From positions 2,042,001-2,106,000 of the forward strand of contig JAKOGI010000006.1 of NCBI GenBank assembly GCA_029747015.1: DNA of 64,000 bases. Direction: 5' to 3'. Below, in pieces: positions 54,160 through 64,000 of this stretch. The notes beneath the pieces are model-generated. The model did no database searches. It had not been told where the DNA came from and was given only the letters and a program-made list of their open reading frames with translations. The DNA comes from Carnegiea gigantea (lineage: Eukaryota > Streptophyta > Magnoliopsida > Caryophyllales > Cactaceae). The position numbers and the translations under genes are program-made. Every line of letters begins with the position of its first letter. Position 1 is the first letter of the stretch.

Positions 54160-55340
54160 CTTAGATAAAATTACAAGGAACTTTTGTAATGGAAATGTTT
54201 ATAGGCTTAATTATGCATTTACTATAAAAGTTAGTAAGTTACAAGTACATCCCATCCATGGCCTAATATGGCTATATTTGATGTGACGTGTAATTATCTG
54301 AAAGATTACGGGTTGTTAAGTCAAGATTCAAGTATCTTAATTAAGGCCATGCTATGAGTTTATGACAAAACTAATGAACCAACCTAACGCCAAAGTCTCC
54401 AATTATGATTCTTATTAATTCATGAGTCAATTGTCTAATTTGTAAGGCTCAACACCAAAATATATTATATATATACCTTGCAAAATGACCCAAAAAAAAA
54501 AAGAAATGATGAAGTTTTTATTTCACCCTGGTGTTGCCGTGTTAGTGCATAACTTTACGTTTGTCAATTGTCGTATTTGAGTTGGTAAACAAAAATAGGT
54601 TGGTTAAAGTCGACATTTTCAATAATGGATTCAATGTTCTTTCGATAGCTCGTAAAGTGATCATATATCAAGATTCAAATATTTGTCTTTGTGAGATTAA
54701 CAATTTGATTTACATATTCTCAATGAGTCAAAACTCAAAAGGAACTGCAATATATGAATATGTGTTAATTATCATTACATTTATGTGATTGTTAATGTTG
54801 CTTATCGAAACTCGAGGCTTGAAATTTAGTTGTCTAAAATTCAAATGTGTTACATTATTATGAGATCATATGCAAACATATATTCTTGAATATAACTGTG
54901 TAGAATTAAAATTTGAGCATGTTGTGAAGATAATTTAGGATCGCAGATCAGTAATATAATATTTTTGACGAAATAACGATAGTCACATAATGATATTATA
55001 ATTGTAGCATGCTTTAAGTCATTAAGTGGATTATCATTAGTAAAATAATATTGTCAAATTCAGCCCAAAAATCACAAATTTCAGAATTTTAAGTCACACT
55101 TGTACTCAATTAATTTTAACTTTTTAAGTCATTATGTCACTTTTGTCTCTCTTAAATTTTAAGTCATTTTATTTTTCTATCCTAAACTCAATTAATTGAG
55201 CCCAAAAAATATAGAATTGCCCTCCCAAATTTAGCCCAAAAAATTTAAAATCCCCCTCCCAAATTGAGCCCAAAAAATTTAGAATTCTCCCCCCAAAAAT
55301 TTGCTAAACCTAAAGTCTAAACTCTTGTACTCATAGAGTC

Positions 55341-55605
55341 ATGGTCTCAGACACACACTGCAGCACTGCTTGTGTTCTTTCAATCTTTCTTCTGTTCCTC
55401 TGCCTCACAAAATCACCATCGCCTCGCCCCCCAAGCCCGCAACCCCTCTCTTTGTCTCTCACAGTCGCCCACTGCCGGTGGTCCCCTCAGTCGCCCGTCG
55501 CCGATCCTCCCCTCAGTCGCTTGTCGCCACTCGACGCCAAGGGCCGAAACCTTCCTTCTAGTTCTGGGCAGAACCTGCCGGAGCCACCAAGTGAACGGAC
55601 CTGGT
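55341..55605 (+). other. GC-rich exon-like block inside the hAT-like element
   Basis: A GC-rich, CT-rich stretch contains an open frame starting at 55341 and ending at a good splice donor (ACCTG|GTATGT, about 55602). The encoded protein is Pro/Ser-rich with no recognised domain. The sequence TCCCCTCAGTCGC occurs twice here and again at about 56210, so the blocks are related. It may be a captured first exon or 5' UTR of an unknown gene. Confidence 0.4.
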
Positions 55606-56093
55606 ATGTCTTCCTCTCTCTCCTCAGTCTATTATATCTGTGCTTAAATAACAGTAATAGGCTGAATACCACCTTCTGGATTCTTTGTTTGTCATATGGG
55701 ACTCGAAACTTTTTCCAATTCAGATTGGGTTTCCCTTTTGTTTACCTGAAGCTCTTTCAGGGTTCCAGATGAATTGATATCGTGAAGAATAAAATTCACC
55801 ATTGTCTTCTTTTTTTAGTTTTGCCCTTAATTTTCTTCTGGGTTATCTTTTTTTGCATCAATTCTTGAAATCACTTGGCGTCAGGTTAGCAATTGGGCAC
55901 CCTATTTGATTTTGGGTTTTCCAGTGCAGTATTCGTTGGCATAAAAATGAGGATGCTCAGAAAGAAATTAATTGGGTGGGATGAAAATGGGGCTCCTCTG
56001 TGCTAATGACTGATAGGATTTGCCGCTAACGAGATAACCCATTTGGCGGTGAGGCAAATTCGTCGTGCTAGGATCTGAGGTTGGGAAGCAAAC

Positions 56094-56167
56094 ATGGGTC
56101 CTCAGCAATGTAAGATCTGTAATAAAGCCAAATCCAAGCACAAATGTCCAGTATGTCTTGTACCATA
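56094..56167 (+). pseudogene. Captured first exon of a zf-HIT protein gene
   Basis: An ATG frame encodes MGPQQCKICNKAKSKHKCPV followed by CLVP. This is the first half of a zf-HIT zinc finger, with Cys6, Cys9, Cys18 and Cys21. It resembles the N-terminus of plant ZNHIT3-like proteins. The exon ends in CCATA directly before GTAAAC (56168), a plausible original splice donor; the next expected residue Tyr (TA|C) would be completed by the missing exon 2. Read straight through, the frame hits TAG. The rest of the finger is absent, so the copy cannot make the domain by itself. Confidence 0.7.
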
Positions 56168-56869
56168 GTAAACCCCAACCATTCTTCTCTTTTGCTACGC
56201 AAGGCAGTCGTCCCCTCAGTCGCCGTCGTCCTTCTCCGGTACTCTGTGTCGCTGTCTTCTTGGCGCCCCTCCAAACCGAGTAAGTCTCTTTTAAATTCTT
56301 TAAGTTTAGGTTTGTTTTATTGGCATTTTACCCCTTGTTGTGGTGTTAAATTTTGATTGAGTTGTTTTCCATGGGGTTTGGGTTTTGTTAGGTTTCGTTA
56401 CCTTCATCTGGGTTTCAGATCATTATTTAAGTTTAGGGTTTTTTTATTTTTGAAGCTAATTATGGTTTGAAAGGTGTGTATTTGAGGGAATTCCAAAGGC
56501 TTTCGGGTGATATTCGGGTCGGGCATACTCGGTTCGGGTTATATTCGGGCCGGGTTATATTCGGGTTAAATTGAGGCAGGTAGAAATCGGATCGGTTTTA
56601 AAACGGGTCGGGTATGGGTCGAGTTCGAGTTGTCCATTTTCGGTTCACTTCGGGTCGGGTTACAACGGATCGGGTATGAATTGGGTCGGGTCATTTCGGG
56701 TGCGGGTTATTTCGGGTGTGGGTTAATTTCGGGTTTCGTTCGGTTATGGATCGGTTTATGTCGGGTGTTCGGGTCCAAATCGGTTCAATCCATTTCGAGT
56801 GTCGGTTCGGATATGGGTCCGGGTCAATCGGTTCGGGTTTCGGGTCTCGGGTTAGTTTTGCCAGGTCTA

Positions 56870-59278
56870 CCACCTCCTCCCCCCCGGGGCTGAAGAATGT
56901 TGCTCAAACCGTGGTGAGTCGTAGGGAAGGAAGAAGACGGAGAGTGTGGAAGTGCCCGCGAAGACTCGAAGCAGAGTGCAAATGGGGCACGCACACCGCA
57001 TAGGTAAACACTTCTGTAAACCATCTTTTAATCAATGAACAAGTCAAGTACTTCGTTTTCGTTTACCATTTTACTGTAATTGGGGTTGATTGGGTGCACA
57101 ATTTGATGGAATTATAAATTTTCCGAGTAAGTACTTCGTTTACCATTTTACTTTAATTGGGATTGATTGAGTGCACAATTTGATGGAATTATAAATTTTC
57201 CGAGTTTGATACTCTATGCACATGCATACGAAATGATGAGATTTGGGGTCGATCAAACCCTAAATTTGGAACATGCTACATGCAAGCTAAACCATCCTTA
57301 GACTGCACCAGCATGATGAGCTCTGGAATCAATGGGATGGGTTTCATACTTTTCTTGCTTAACCCTAATATAGGACTTTGGAAAAGCCCATTCCAAAAGC
57401 TAGCTCAGGGGTTCGGAGAACCCAAAGCCTATGTAAATCCCATATCAACCCCCCATATGATCGATGTGGGACTCAAGTCTCATACCTTGCAATTGGACTA
57501 TAGCACACCCTTACAAATAAATCACCCCCCCCCAAAAAAAGGAATAAGAATATGCAAACGAAGGAATGAGTGCACAGTGTTGGAGGGGACTGTGTGCCTC
57601 TTGGAGATATGTCAGTGTGTTTTAAGTTATTTGGAATTTCAATCTTCCTGTATTTATGCTCTAGCTGTTGTATGTACTTCTTGAGGGTCAAAACCCACCA
57701 AAAAAAAAAAAAAAACAATTGTCTTAAAATTTGGATTTGGGCTTGGAGAACGTAGACCTTCAATGCAATTTTTTGGGGCATATTTATATAGCATTCGTAT
57801 CTGGAGTAATATATATAGCTCCCAAGGATACACAAGGTGGGAGTTTCTATAGTGTGTTTCCCTAAATTAGGATAATAAACAATCCATCAGGAGGACAGAT
57901 ATGTAAGCAAGCCTTCCTATGATGCATTTGACATATGCGTTTGATAAACCATTAAGATAACAAAAACCCGAGTGTAGGCCCTTGGTGTATCCTCATTTAT
58001 CAAGACCATCTGCAAATGATTATACATGCTTGTCTGACAACAATCGTTGTTGTGCTGAACAGCAGCTAAGATGCTGTCGACTTGGCCTCGACCTGTTGTT
58101 TGAAATTTCTTCAGCTGTTGATTGTGAAGAACATCAATTATGTTTGTCAAGATGCCATTTCAATTCTGATGAGTGAAAAACATTTATCACTTGTTGCTTT
58201 TTAGGAGGGCCTTTTGGTGGCAAGCCTGAGTATTGCTCTTGTCACATGTTTACCTACATCATATGTCGTGTCTTCAGAATCAGTTTCACTTTCTTCATCC
58301 ACCTCTTGGTGGGAAACCTTCATCCAGGAATATATTCTCTTTTTAGTGAAAGCTAGGTATTGAACTATAAGAGTATAAGAAATTCCGGCACACAAGTTGA
58401 CAGACCATGTATATCACCTCTTTCTGAGTGTTGCATGAAATTTCAGGAAGACTGTTCTCGTCTCCAGAGTGATATCCCTGTGAATTAACATCTCATTCCA
58501 TGGATGTGATCTTTGAGCGCAACAAGAGTCTGACTTCGATCAGTTGTTCCTGGTGGAGTTAGTGGGTTGTTATTTCAGTGCCTTGGACCCTATACCCAAG
58601 ACTTCAGAGTTTAGACCATGCTTCATTCTGAAATCTTTAGAGGAGAGAGACAATTATGGAAATTTTTGTGGCAATTTGTGTATAAGTCACCTTCTAAAGG
58701 ATCATGTGGTTATTTTAGATTAATCTTCGATGTCTAACTCGTTCTTTTGCTCAAGGAATAATGGATAACAGAGGTTTGGTATCTTATTGTTCTTTCTTTG
58801 TTTTACCACCCCCCTCCCAAACAAATTGAACTATCCTATTGTCTCAGGCATGAGAGTTATAATGCATTCAGTGCTTCATTTCAGATGCATCAGTCATTCT
58901 TGATCATTAGTCCTCTAATAACACATTATATTCTTCCATTGGGAAGGTTGGTAAAATAATCAAGACTAGGTTATTGTTGTTTGAGATTCAAATCAACTGT
59001 CTGTATATGCTTTGTCATAGATCATCTGGTGTTATTTGTTTACAGAGTAAGATGGTTGTATTTGTTTGCTTGTTTTCTGGACAAACAGCATGATCTGCCT
59101 TCTGTTGTACTTACAAATGATGAATATGACATATTTAATTAGTATAAGAAAGGAATTCTACAAATACAAGAGATTCAGTTATGCAATAACAATTTTACTG
59201 GGTCCCTCCCAAAAGAACAGAAGGGGGGAAAAAAAGAATATTGGAAATGTAATACAAGAGTTGTAGCTGGACTGACAG
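56870..59278. other. Intergenic region up to the Ca2+-ATPase gene
   Basis: It holds the right target duplication of the hAT-like element, the tandem repeat at 57046-57205, a C-run/A-run at about 57527-57540 and an A-run at about 57699-57715. Short open frames here lack recognisable content. Confidence 0.5.
57046..57205. repeat. Two-copy tandem repeat (83 and 77 bp)
   Basis: Copies 57046-57128 and 57129-57205 both run from AAGTACTTCG to TTTTCCGAGT. They differ by a 6-bp indel (GTTTTC) and a few substitutions. Confidence 0.9.
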
Positions 59279-62200
59279 CTAAATATCCAATGATGAAATT
59301 CTACCTGATTTTTTCCCACTTCTCAGGCTAATCTTCTGCCACTTAATGTAACTGAAAAATGGTCTTTCTGGAACAGGCGTGCACTTGACGAGCCAACCCA
59401 AGGGCCAGGATGCAGCTGCTATGCCAATACAGGCGCCCCACTGTCCCCAGTTTAATCTTTCTGTATTTGCGAATTTCTTGAGGAATTCAACCATAACCAC
59501 CTGAAGGACGATGGTGATGCTAATGATGGTCAAGAACAGCTTGTTCTTGTGTATTCCTTCAAACATGTTCTTCTTCTCCAGCTTCCTTGCATTAAATTCA
59601 TTGAACACCTGACACAACACAAAGGTATTGAACACAAGTATCCTTCACAGCGCTGCTTACCCCAAATACTGACTCCCCCTTGAACTTTAAGGTCAAGAGG
59701 ATGGATATTTGGTACAGGGCTTGAGCCATCAGGTTCCTCCACATCACGTTAGTGATAAGTGGCTCTGTTCTCCGTACAGGTGGCTTGTCCATCAATTCCT
59801 TGGAGGGTTTCTCAGTTGCAAGTGCTAGGGCACCTAAGGTGTCCATTATCAGATTCACCCACAATAGTTGGACTACTGTTAGTGGTACCTCACCAGCTGA
59901 AACTGCTGCCACAAAGTTGATGGTCAAGGCAGCGATGTTAACTGTAAGTTGGAACTGGATGAATTTCTGGATGTTGTTGTAGACACATCTACCCCAACCT
60001 AAAACTGTTGCCACTGAAGCAAAATTATCATCCAGGATGACAATATCTGAGCTCTCCTTGGCAACTTCAGTACCTTGAATCCCCATGGAGAGCCCAATAT
60101 CGGCCTCCTTCAGTGCTGGCGCATCATTTGTGCCATCGCCAGTTACTGCTACCACATGACCTTTCTGTTTGAGACACTGCACCATAAGAAGCTTATCAAA
60201 GGGGGAGTATCTGGCCATGACCCGAATTTTGTCTACCTTTTCCATTCTCTGTTCTTGTGTGTAGCTCCTAAACTCTGGACCCTCTATAACAGCACCATCA
60301 ATGTCTTGACCAGACTGGAGGATCCCACATTCGGTGGCTATGGCCTGTGCAGTGAATACATTGTCTCCGGTGATCATCTTGATGTTTACTCCAGCATGTT
60401 GGCAATCTTGGACGGCTTTTGTTACTGCAGGCCGACATGGGTCCTTGAGACCCACTATTGCAAGCAAGCTTAGCCCATCATCTTGCAGCATTTTCTGAGT
60501 TATTTCCTCACCATTTTCATCTTCCTCTTGGGGTACTTGTTTGTGTGCAAAGGCAATGCAGCGGAGGCTGCTGGCTGCCATGCTTTGAATTATCTGCTCA
60601 AAAGTTGCCTTTGCATCACCATGTATGGACTTTGAATTTCCTGATGCATCATAGTAGTGCTAGCATTTTTCTAGTATCATTTCTGCAGCTCCTTTCCAGT
60701 GCACGTAGACTTTGTCATCTTCCTTACTTCTTATTAGGACCCCACTGCGTTTCTTCTGTGAATTGAAGGCTTCCACTTGGAGTACTATGTAGCTCTGCTT
60801 CAATTGTTGCATGTCCATGTCGAGCTCTGACGCTGCCCATGAGAGAAGTGCCTTTTCCGTTGGACTTTCTGAAAACTCATAATCCGAACTGGAAGAAGAC
60901 TTGTAGACGCTACCGGTAGTATTGAGAGCGACTCCTTGCCTTATGAATTCAGCGACATTTGAGGGTGTTTTGGAGGCTGCACCCTGTTCCACAGGATTCT
61001 GGCGCAGCCAAAACTTCGTGACCTTCATTTGGTTTTGTGTGAGGGTGCCTGTTTTATCAGTACAAATGGTGGTGGCCGACCCCATTGTCTCACAGGCTGA
61101 GAGCTTACGAACCATAGCATGGTCTGCCATCATTCTCTTCATAGAGTAAGCAAGTGTGAGGGTGACTGCCAATGGGAGTCCCTCGGGGATCGCAACCACA
61201 ACTATTGTTACTGCAGCAGCAATGATTCTGACCATGGCATTAAGCACATCGTTGACACTGGTTCTGCTTCCGTTAAATTCTTTGTTGCCATTTGCATCTT
61301 TTGTGTGCCCCGTGAAGTACCTGACCAGCAGTATTACAAGGACTAGGAGAGCCACTGCCAAACCAAATTTACCAATCGAAGAAGTAAGCTGGTTTAGTCG
61401 AGCTTGTAGAGGGGTTTGTTCGTCCGCATTGCGACTCACTGAGCTCATCATTTCGCCCCATGTTGTGTTCATGCCAACTGATAAGGCGATCATCTGGCCA
61501 TAACCATCAGCAACCTTGGTGCCGGATATCAAGATCGGGTTTTGTGCTTGGTCGATTCCCACGTGGTCACTCTCTCCTGTCGTACTGGATTCATCGATTT
61601 GTAATGAATGACCATCAATGAACAAACCATCAGCTGGAACCTGGTCCCCGATTTTGAGACAGACAACATCACCTACAACAACGTCGTATATTGAAACATG
61701 CTGCCTTCGCCCTTTCCTTATGACATCTACCTTGATGTTGTTGCTCTGTTTGGAGAGTTTCTCAAATTGTCTGCTTTGTCTGTAATTGCTCAGAGAAGAG
61801 ACAAAGATGACCAGAAAGACGGCAACGAATATGCTACCCCCATCATACCATCCTTCTTTAGGTCCCTTCTGCTTGATGCCGAACCCAAGGGAGAGAGCAG
61901 CACAAAACAGAAGAATAAGGATGGTAAAATCCTTGAAGGCCTCCCACACGAAGTGGAGAAACCCTTGAGAGGGAGGCTTCTTGTACGTGTTTGTTCCAAA
62001 GGCTGCATGTCGCTTTGCAAGATCTTCATCATCCCCACGAACACCATTTTCGAGGTCAGTCTGAAGAACTGAAGCTATGGCACGTACACCACCAAGGTCG
62101 CACAGCACTTTGAGATCCTTTTGTTTGGTGAGCTCGGCCAGGGCTTTTTGATCAACACTCGAGAAGGCTGGATGTGGTGCAAGGTCAAGGACAGTGCAAG

Positions 62201-62384
62201 AACGAGAGTGAGGTAACTTTGCTTGGTCACCGTATTTCTTTCCAGGGGAACGAAAGAGAAACGCCCTCGAATAATAGATGCTGGAAAAAGCGCGATGCCA
62301 TCTGTTGTGTGATTTGCCGAGATTTTCAGATGCTCTCAACAGCACCTCAATGCAAACCAGACTTGGCGATAGCATGTTGGACAT
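59279..62384 (-). pseudogene. ACA12/ACA13-like Ca2+-ATPase with a stop and a frameshift
   Basis: Type-IIB P-type ATPases pump Ca2+ out of the cytosol and are controlled by calmodulin at their N-terminus. This intronless gene spans about 1035 codons, the length of Arabidopsis ACA12/ACA13. Present are the N-terminal regulatory region, the TM4 motif IPEGLP, the phosphorylation motif CTDKTGTLT (Asp443), the nucleotide-binding region KGAAEM and, further on, TGDGTNDAPALKEAD and the last membrane helices. Codon 575 is TAG (60660-60662) between EKC and HYYD, where relatives have Ser; one base change from TCG would explain it. A second lesion at about 59640-59650 shifts frame inside VKDT/VFNTFVLCQVFNEF, consistent with loss of two bases. 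The reading frame is otherwise clean, so the damage is recent. Both could be sequencing errors. Any product would stop at residue 574, before the hinge region and TM5-10. Confidence 0.88.
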
Positions 62385-62601
62385 GCTTTGTTCAGAATGA
62401 AGCTACTCTTAACCGATGAGATTTGGATCAAAAACCAAGATTAAGTGTTGGAATTTTGGTGTCTTACTACAAATACGTGGAGAAAACAAAGACGTTGGAA
62501 TGTGCCTTACACAGTACAGTACATAAGGGAATGTACTTTGGATTGTGATGTTGATGGTTGAGTTGTGAGAATGTTTGTAGCTGCAAACATGAATTGTTGT
62601 A

Positions 62602-62609
62602 TTTATATA
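62602..62609 (-). promoter_or_regulatory. TATA box of the Ca2+-ATPase gene
   Basis: TATATAAA on the minus strand lies about 220 bases before the start codon. It is the best TATA box upstream and would give a 5' UTR of about 190 bases. Confidence 0.45.
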
Positions 62610-63075
62610 GCTTTGGCAACGCAACAACTGTAAGAAATCCCTTGTCCACTTGACTAAGAAAAACAGGATATTTCCACAAGATTGCCGGGGCATTGCTCGG
62701 AGCCACCATATCTAATATTTATATACCTGATAGCGTGTCATCTTAATTCATTTGTTTTTATGTTTATTTATTTATGCATCAGGCATGCCACGCTCGGTCC
62801 ACGTTTGTTGCCCTATCAGCTTCAGTCAACGTCAATTCAAAAGCATAAATAAAAGATGCCATGCCCCACACACAAAAACAGTAGCAACATACCAATGATC
62901 GACTTTTATTTAGTCATTCTTTCACATTGTGATGATGCTGAATTTGAGTGCACTAATTCATCGATTTTTCCTTAATCATTATCTTATGCACAGTTGTATA
63001 AGTATTGTACAATAATAAAATTATTCAAAAGAAAATCGATCAAACACTAGTAAAATTTTAATTACTTAAAATTGT
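62610..63075. other. Upstream flank of the Ca2+-ATPase gene
   Basis: AT-rich DNA. No gene or transposon ends were recognised. Confidence 0.45.
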
Positions 63076-63079
63076 AAAT

Positions 63080-63150
63080 GTTAGTTAACTCAATCAGTAA
63101 AGTTTCTAGGAGTTGTTAATAGATACCTGAGTTCGAACCCATCTTACATT
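63080..63150 (+). mobile_element. Possible tRNA-derived SINE head
   Basis: TTAGTTAACTCAATCAGTAA (A-box-like) is followed about 45 bases later by GAGTTCGAACCC, a good B box. The spacing fits a tRNA-derived RNA polymerase III promoter. No tRNA cloverleaf, poly(A) tail or target duplication was established. Confidence 0.35.
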
Positions 63151-63524
63151 AGTCATTGTGCCTTATTTGTCCAAACCATTTCTTAATAGATTCTCTTGCA
63201 ACGAAGAGTAAATATATAACTATAAAACAAAAAAGTATGCAATGAAAGAGATATATCTCTTACAGGTCAACAACAACTTAACTCTAATTAAATAAAGGAT
63301 TAAAAATGATGTATTAGAATTCAAAAGTTCTCCCAGCATTCAGAAAGTCCTAAATGTAGAAAGCATTTTCATACACCTGTAAAGCGTAACGGCCATGGCA
63401 AAGCTACATTGGGGCAATAGGGTCAATTGATCCCCCAACTTTTTGGAGGAAAAAAATTAAATATGGGATATTTATGGATAAATAAAATAGATATATATTA
63501 ATTAGTCCACACACATTTTGTAAA

Positions 63525-63632
63525 TGTGTGCCTAGTAGGATGGTTGGCTGCACTTTATATGTGTCAGGGGGTCGCAGGTTCGACTCTCATCACTCTCCTT
63601 CTGCGATGTCTTGTATGTTTTTTTTTTTTTTG
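63525..63632 (+). mobile_element. Possible tRNA-derived SINE
   Basis: GTGCCTAGTAGG (A-box-like, 63527-63538) and GGTTCGACTCT (63577-63587, one base off the B-box consensus) are spaced like an RNA polymerase III internal promoter. A T-run at about 63618-63631 could serve as terminator. The body does not fold as an intact tRNA, so a SINE head is preferred. Confidence 0.4.
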
Positions 63633-64000
63633 AGTTTTGTCCATTCATTTTCCCTAATTTCTGCCTCTCGACTCTCTAGTCTTGCTTTGTTTTCCTCCTC
63701 AGACGCACTCTCTCTCTCTACCCAGCCCACCGCCCACGCACTCTCTGCAGTCTGCCCAACCCAGTAGCCGACCGGCCGCTAGGATTGCCACTAGTGCGGC
63801 CACTTGTGCTGACAGCGGCCTCCACTCCTCATCAGCTCTCCTCCTTACTCCTAAGTTCTAAATCCCAATTTGAGGTAACTCCTAAAAATTCTCAATTTTT
63901 GTTTTTAATTTTGTTATTTTGTAAATAATTATGTTTGTTTTACTGATTTTAGTTAGATTTATGTTAAATAATTGATTAACTTAGTAAATTACTCATGATT
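63633..64000. other. CT- and GC-rich block at window end
   Basis: From about 63650 to 63870 the composition rises sharply in C and G, with CT repeats, like a 5' UTR or first exon. It ends at a possible donor (TTTGAG|GTAACT, about 63875). No recognised protein is encoded in the visible part. The gene or element it belongs to would lie to the right. Confidence 0.3.

Larger units (their letters stand above)
53641..56869. mobile_element. 3.2-kb non-autonomous hAT-like element with captured gene sequence
   Basis: The left terminus TAGACCTGGCAAA (53641-53653) is repeated exactly, inverted, at the right end (56857-56869). The flanks CTACCTCC (53633-53640) and CCACCTCC (56870-56877) are an 8-bp target duplication with one difference. 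Both ends carry arrays of TTCGGGTCGGGT-like units, about 53656-53975 and 56500-56850, in the same orientation. The middle contains a TG/TA microsatellite (54120-54160), AT-rich filler and GC-rich exon-like blocks at 55340-55605 and 56040-56280. No transposase was found. The duplication length and TAG-type ends fit hAT. Confidence 0.82.

Noticed and set aside
59598..60581. Treating the downstream ATPase frame as a separate gene
   Set aside because: It is in the same frame as the upstream part and begins in the middle of the nucleotide-binding domain; a single nonsense change explains the split.
63520..63600. Possible tRNA gene
   Set aside because: A B box is present, but acceptor and anticodon stems do not pair, so only a SINE-type head is supported.

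Overview
This window is nuclear DNA of a flowering plant, most likely a eudicot. The genes are intron-rich with GT-AG junctions. The intergenic DNA is AT-rich and full of small transposons, microsatellites and homopolymer runs. The protein set is plant-specific: cytokinin dehydrogenase, a CRM-domain plastid splicing factor, a thylakoid DnaJ-type zinc-finger protein, a mitochondrial RecA and a plant type-IIB calcium pump. The species cannot be fixed from the sequence alone.

Layout: 296-4696 (+) is the 3' part of a CCCH zinc-finger gene like Arabidopsis C3H65/EMB1789. 8868-9206 holds a fragment of a TPR co-chaperone. 9681-13799 (+) is an eight-exon mitochondrial RecA (RECA3 type). 15759-21126 (+) is a two-exon PRP22/DEAH5 spliceosomal helicase. 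24730-31819 (-) is a nine-exon CFM3-type splicing factor. 35404-38237 (-) is a five-exon cytokinin dehydrogenase close to CKX3. 47309-49358 (+) is a five-exon gene like PSA2 (photosystem I assembly). 59279-62384 (-) is an intronless ACA12/ACA13-type Ca2+-ATPase broken by one in-frame stop and one frameshift. Exon joins were worked out by hand from splice sites, phase and family similarity.

The genes are independent transcription units. The loose theme is nucleus-to-organelle support: RECA3 for mitochondrial DNA, CFM3 for plastid (and perhaps mitochondrial) introns, and PSA2 for the thylakoid lumen. The C3H and DEAH5 genes act on nuclear RNA.

The most unusual content is in the mobile DNA. There is a 3.2-kb non-autonomous hAT-like element (53641-56869) with a matching 8-bp target duplication. 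It carries a captured first exon of a zf-HIT gene, up to and including that exon's splice donor, and has G-rich arrays on the same strand at both ends. There is also a 277-bp TRIM retrotransposon with 71-bp LTRs, and a Helitron apparently nested in an LTR remnant inside a CFM3 intron. Two more hAT-like elements are present, one with a perfect 8-bp duplication. Several inverted-repeat elements share GGCCCTGTTC-like ends and T-N-A flanks, and most of them carry their own short repeat array.
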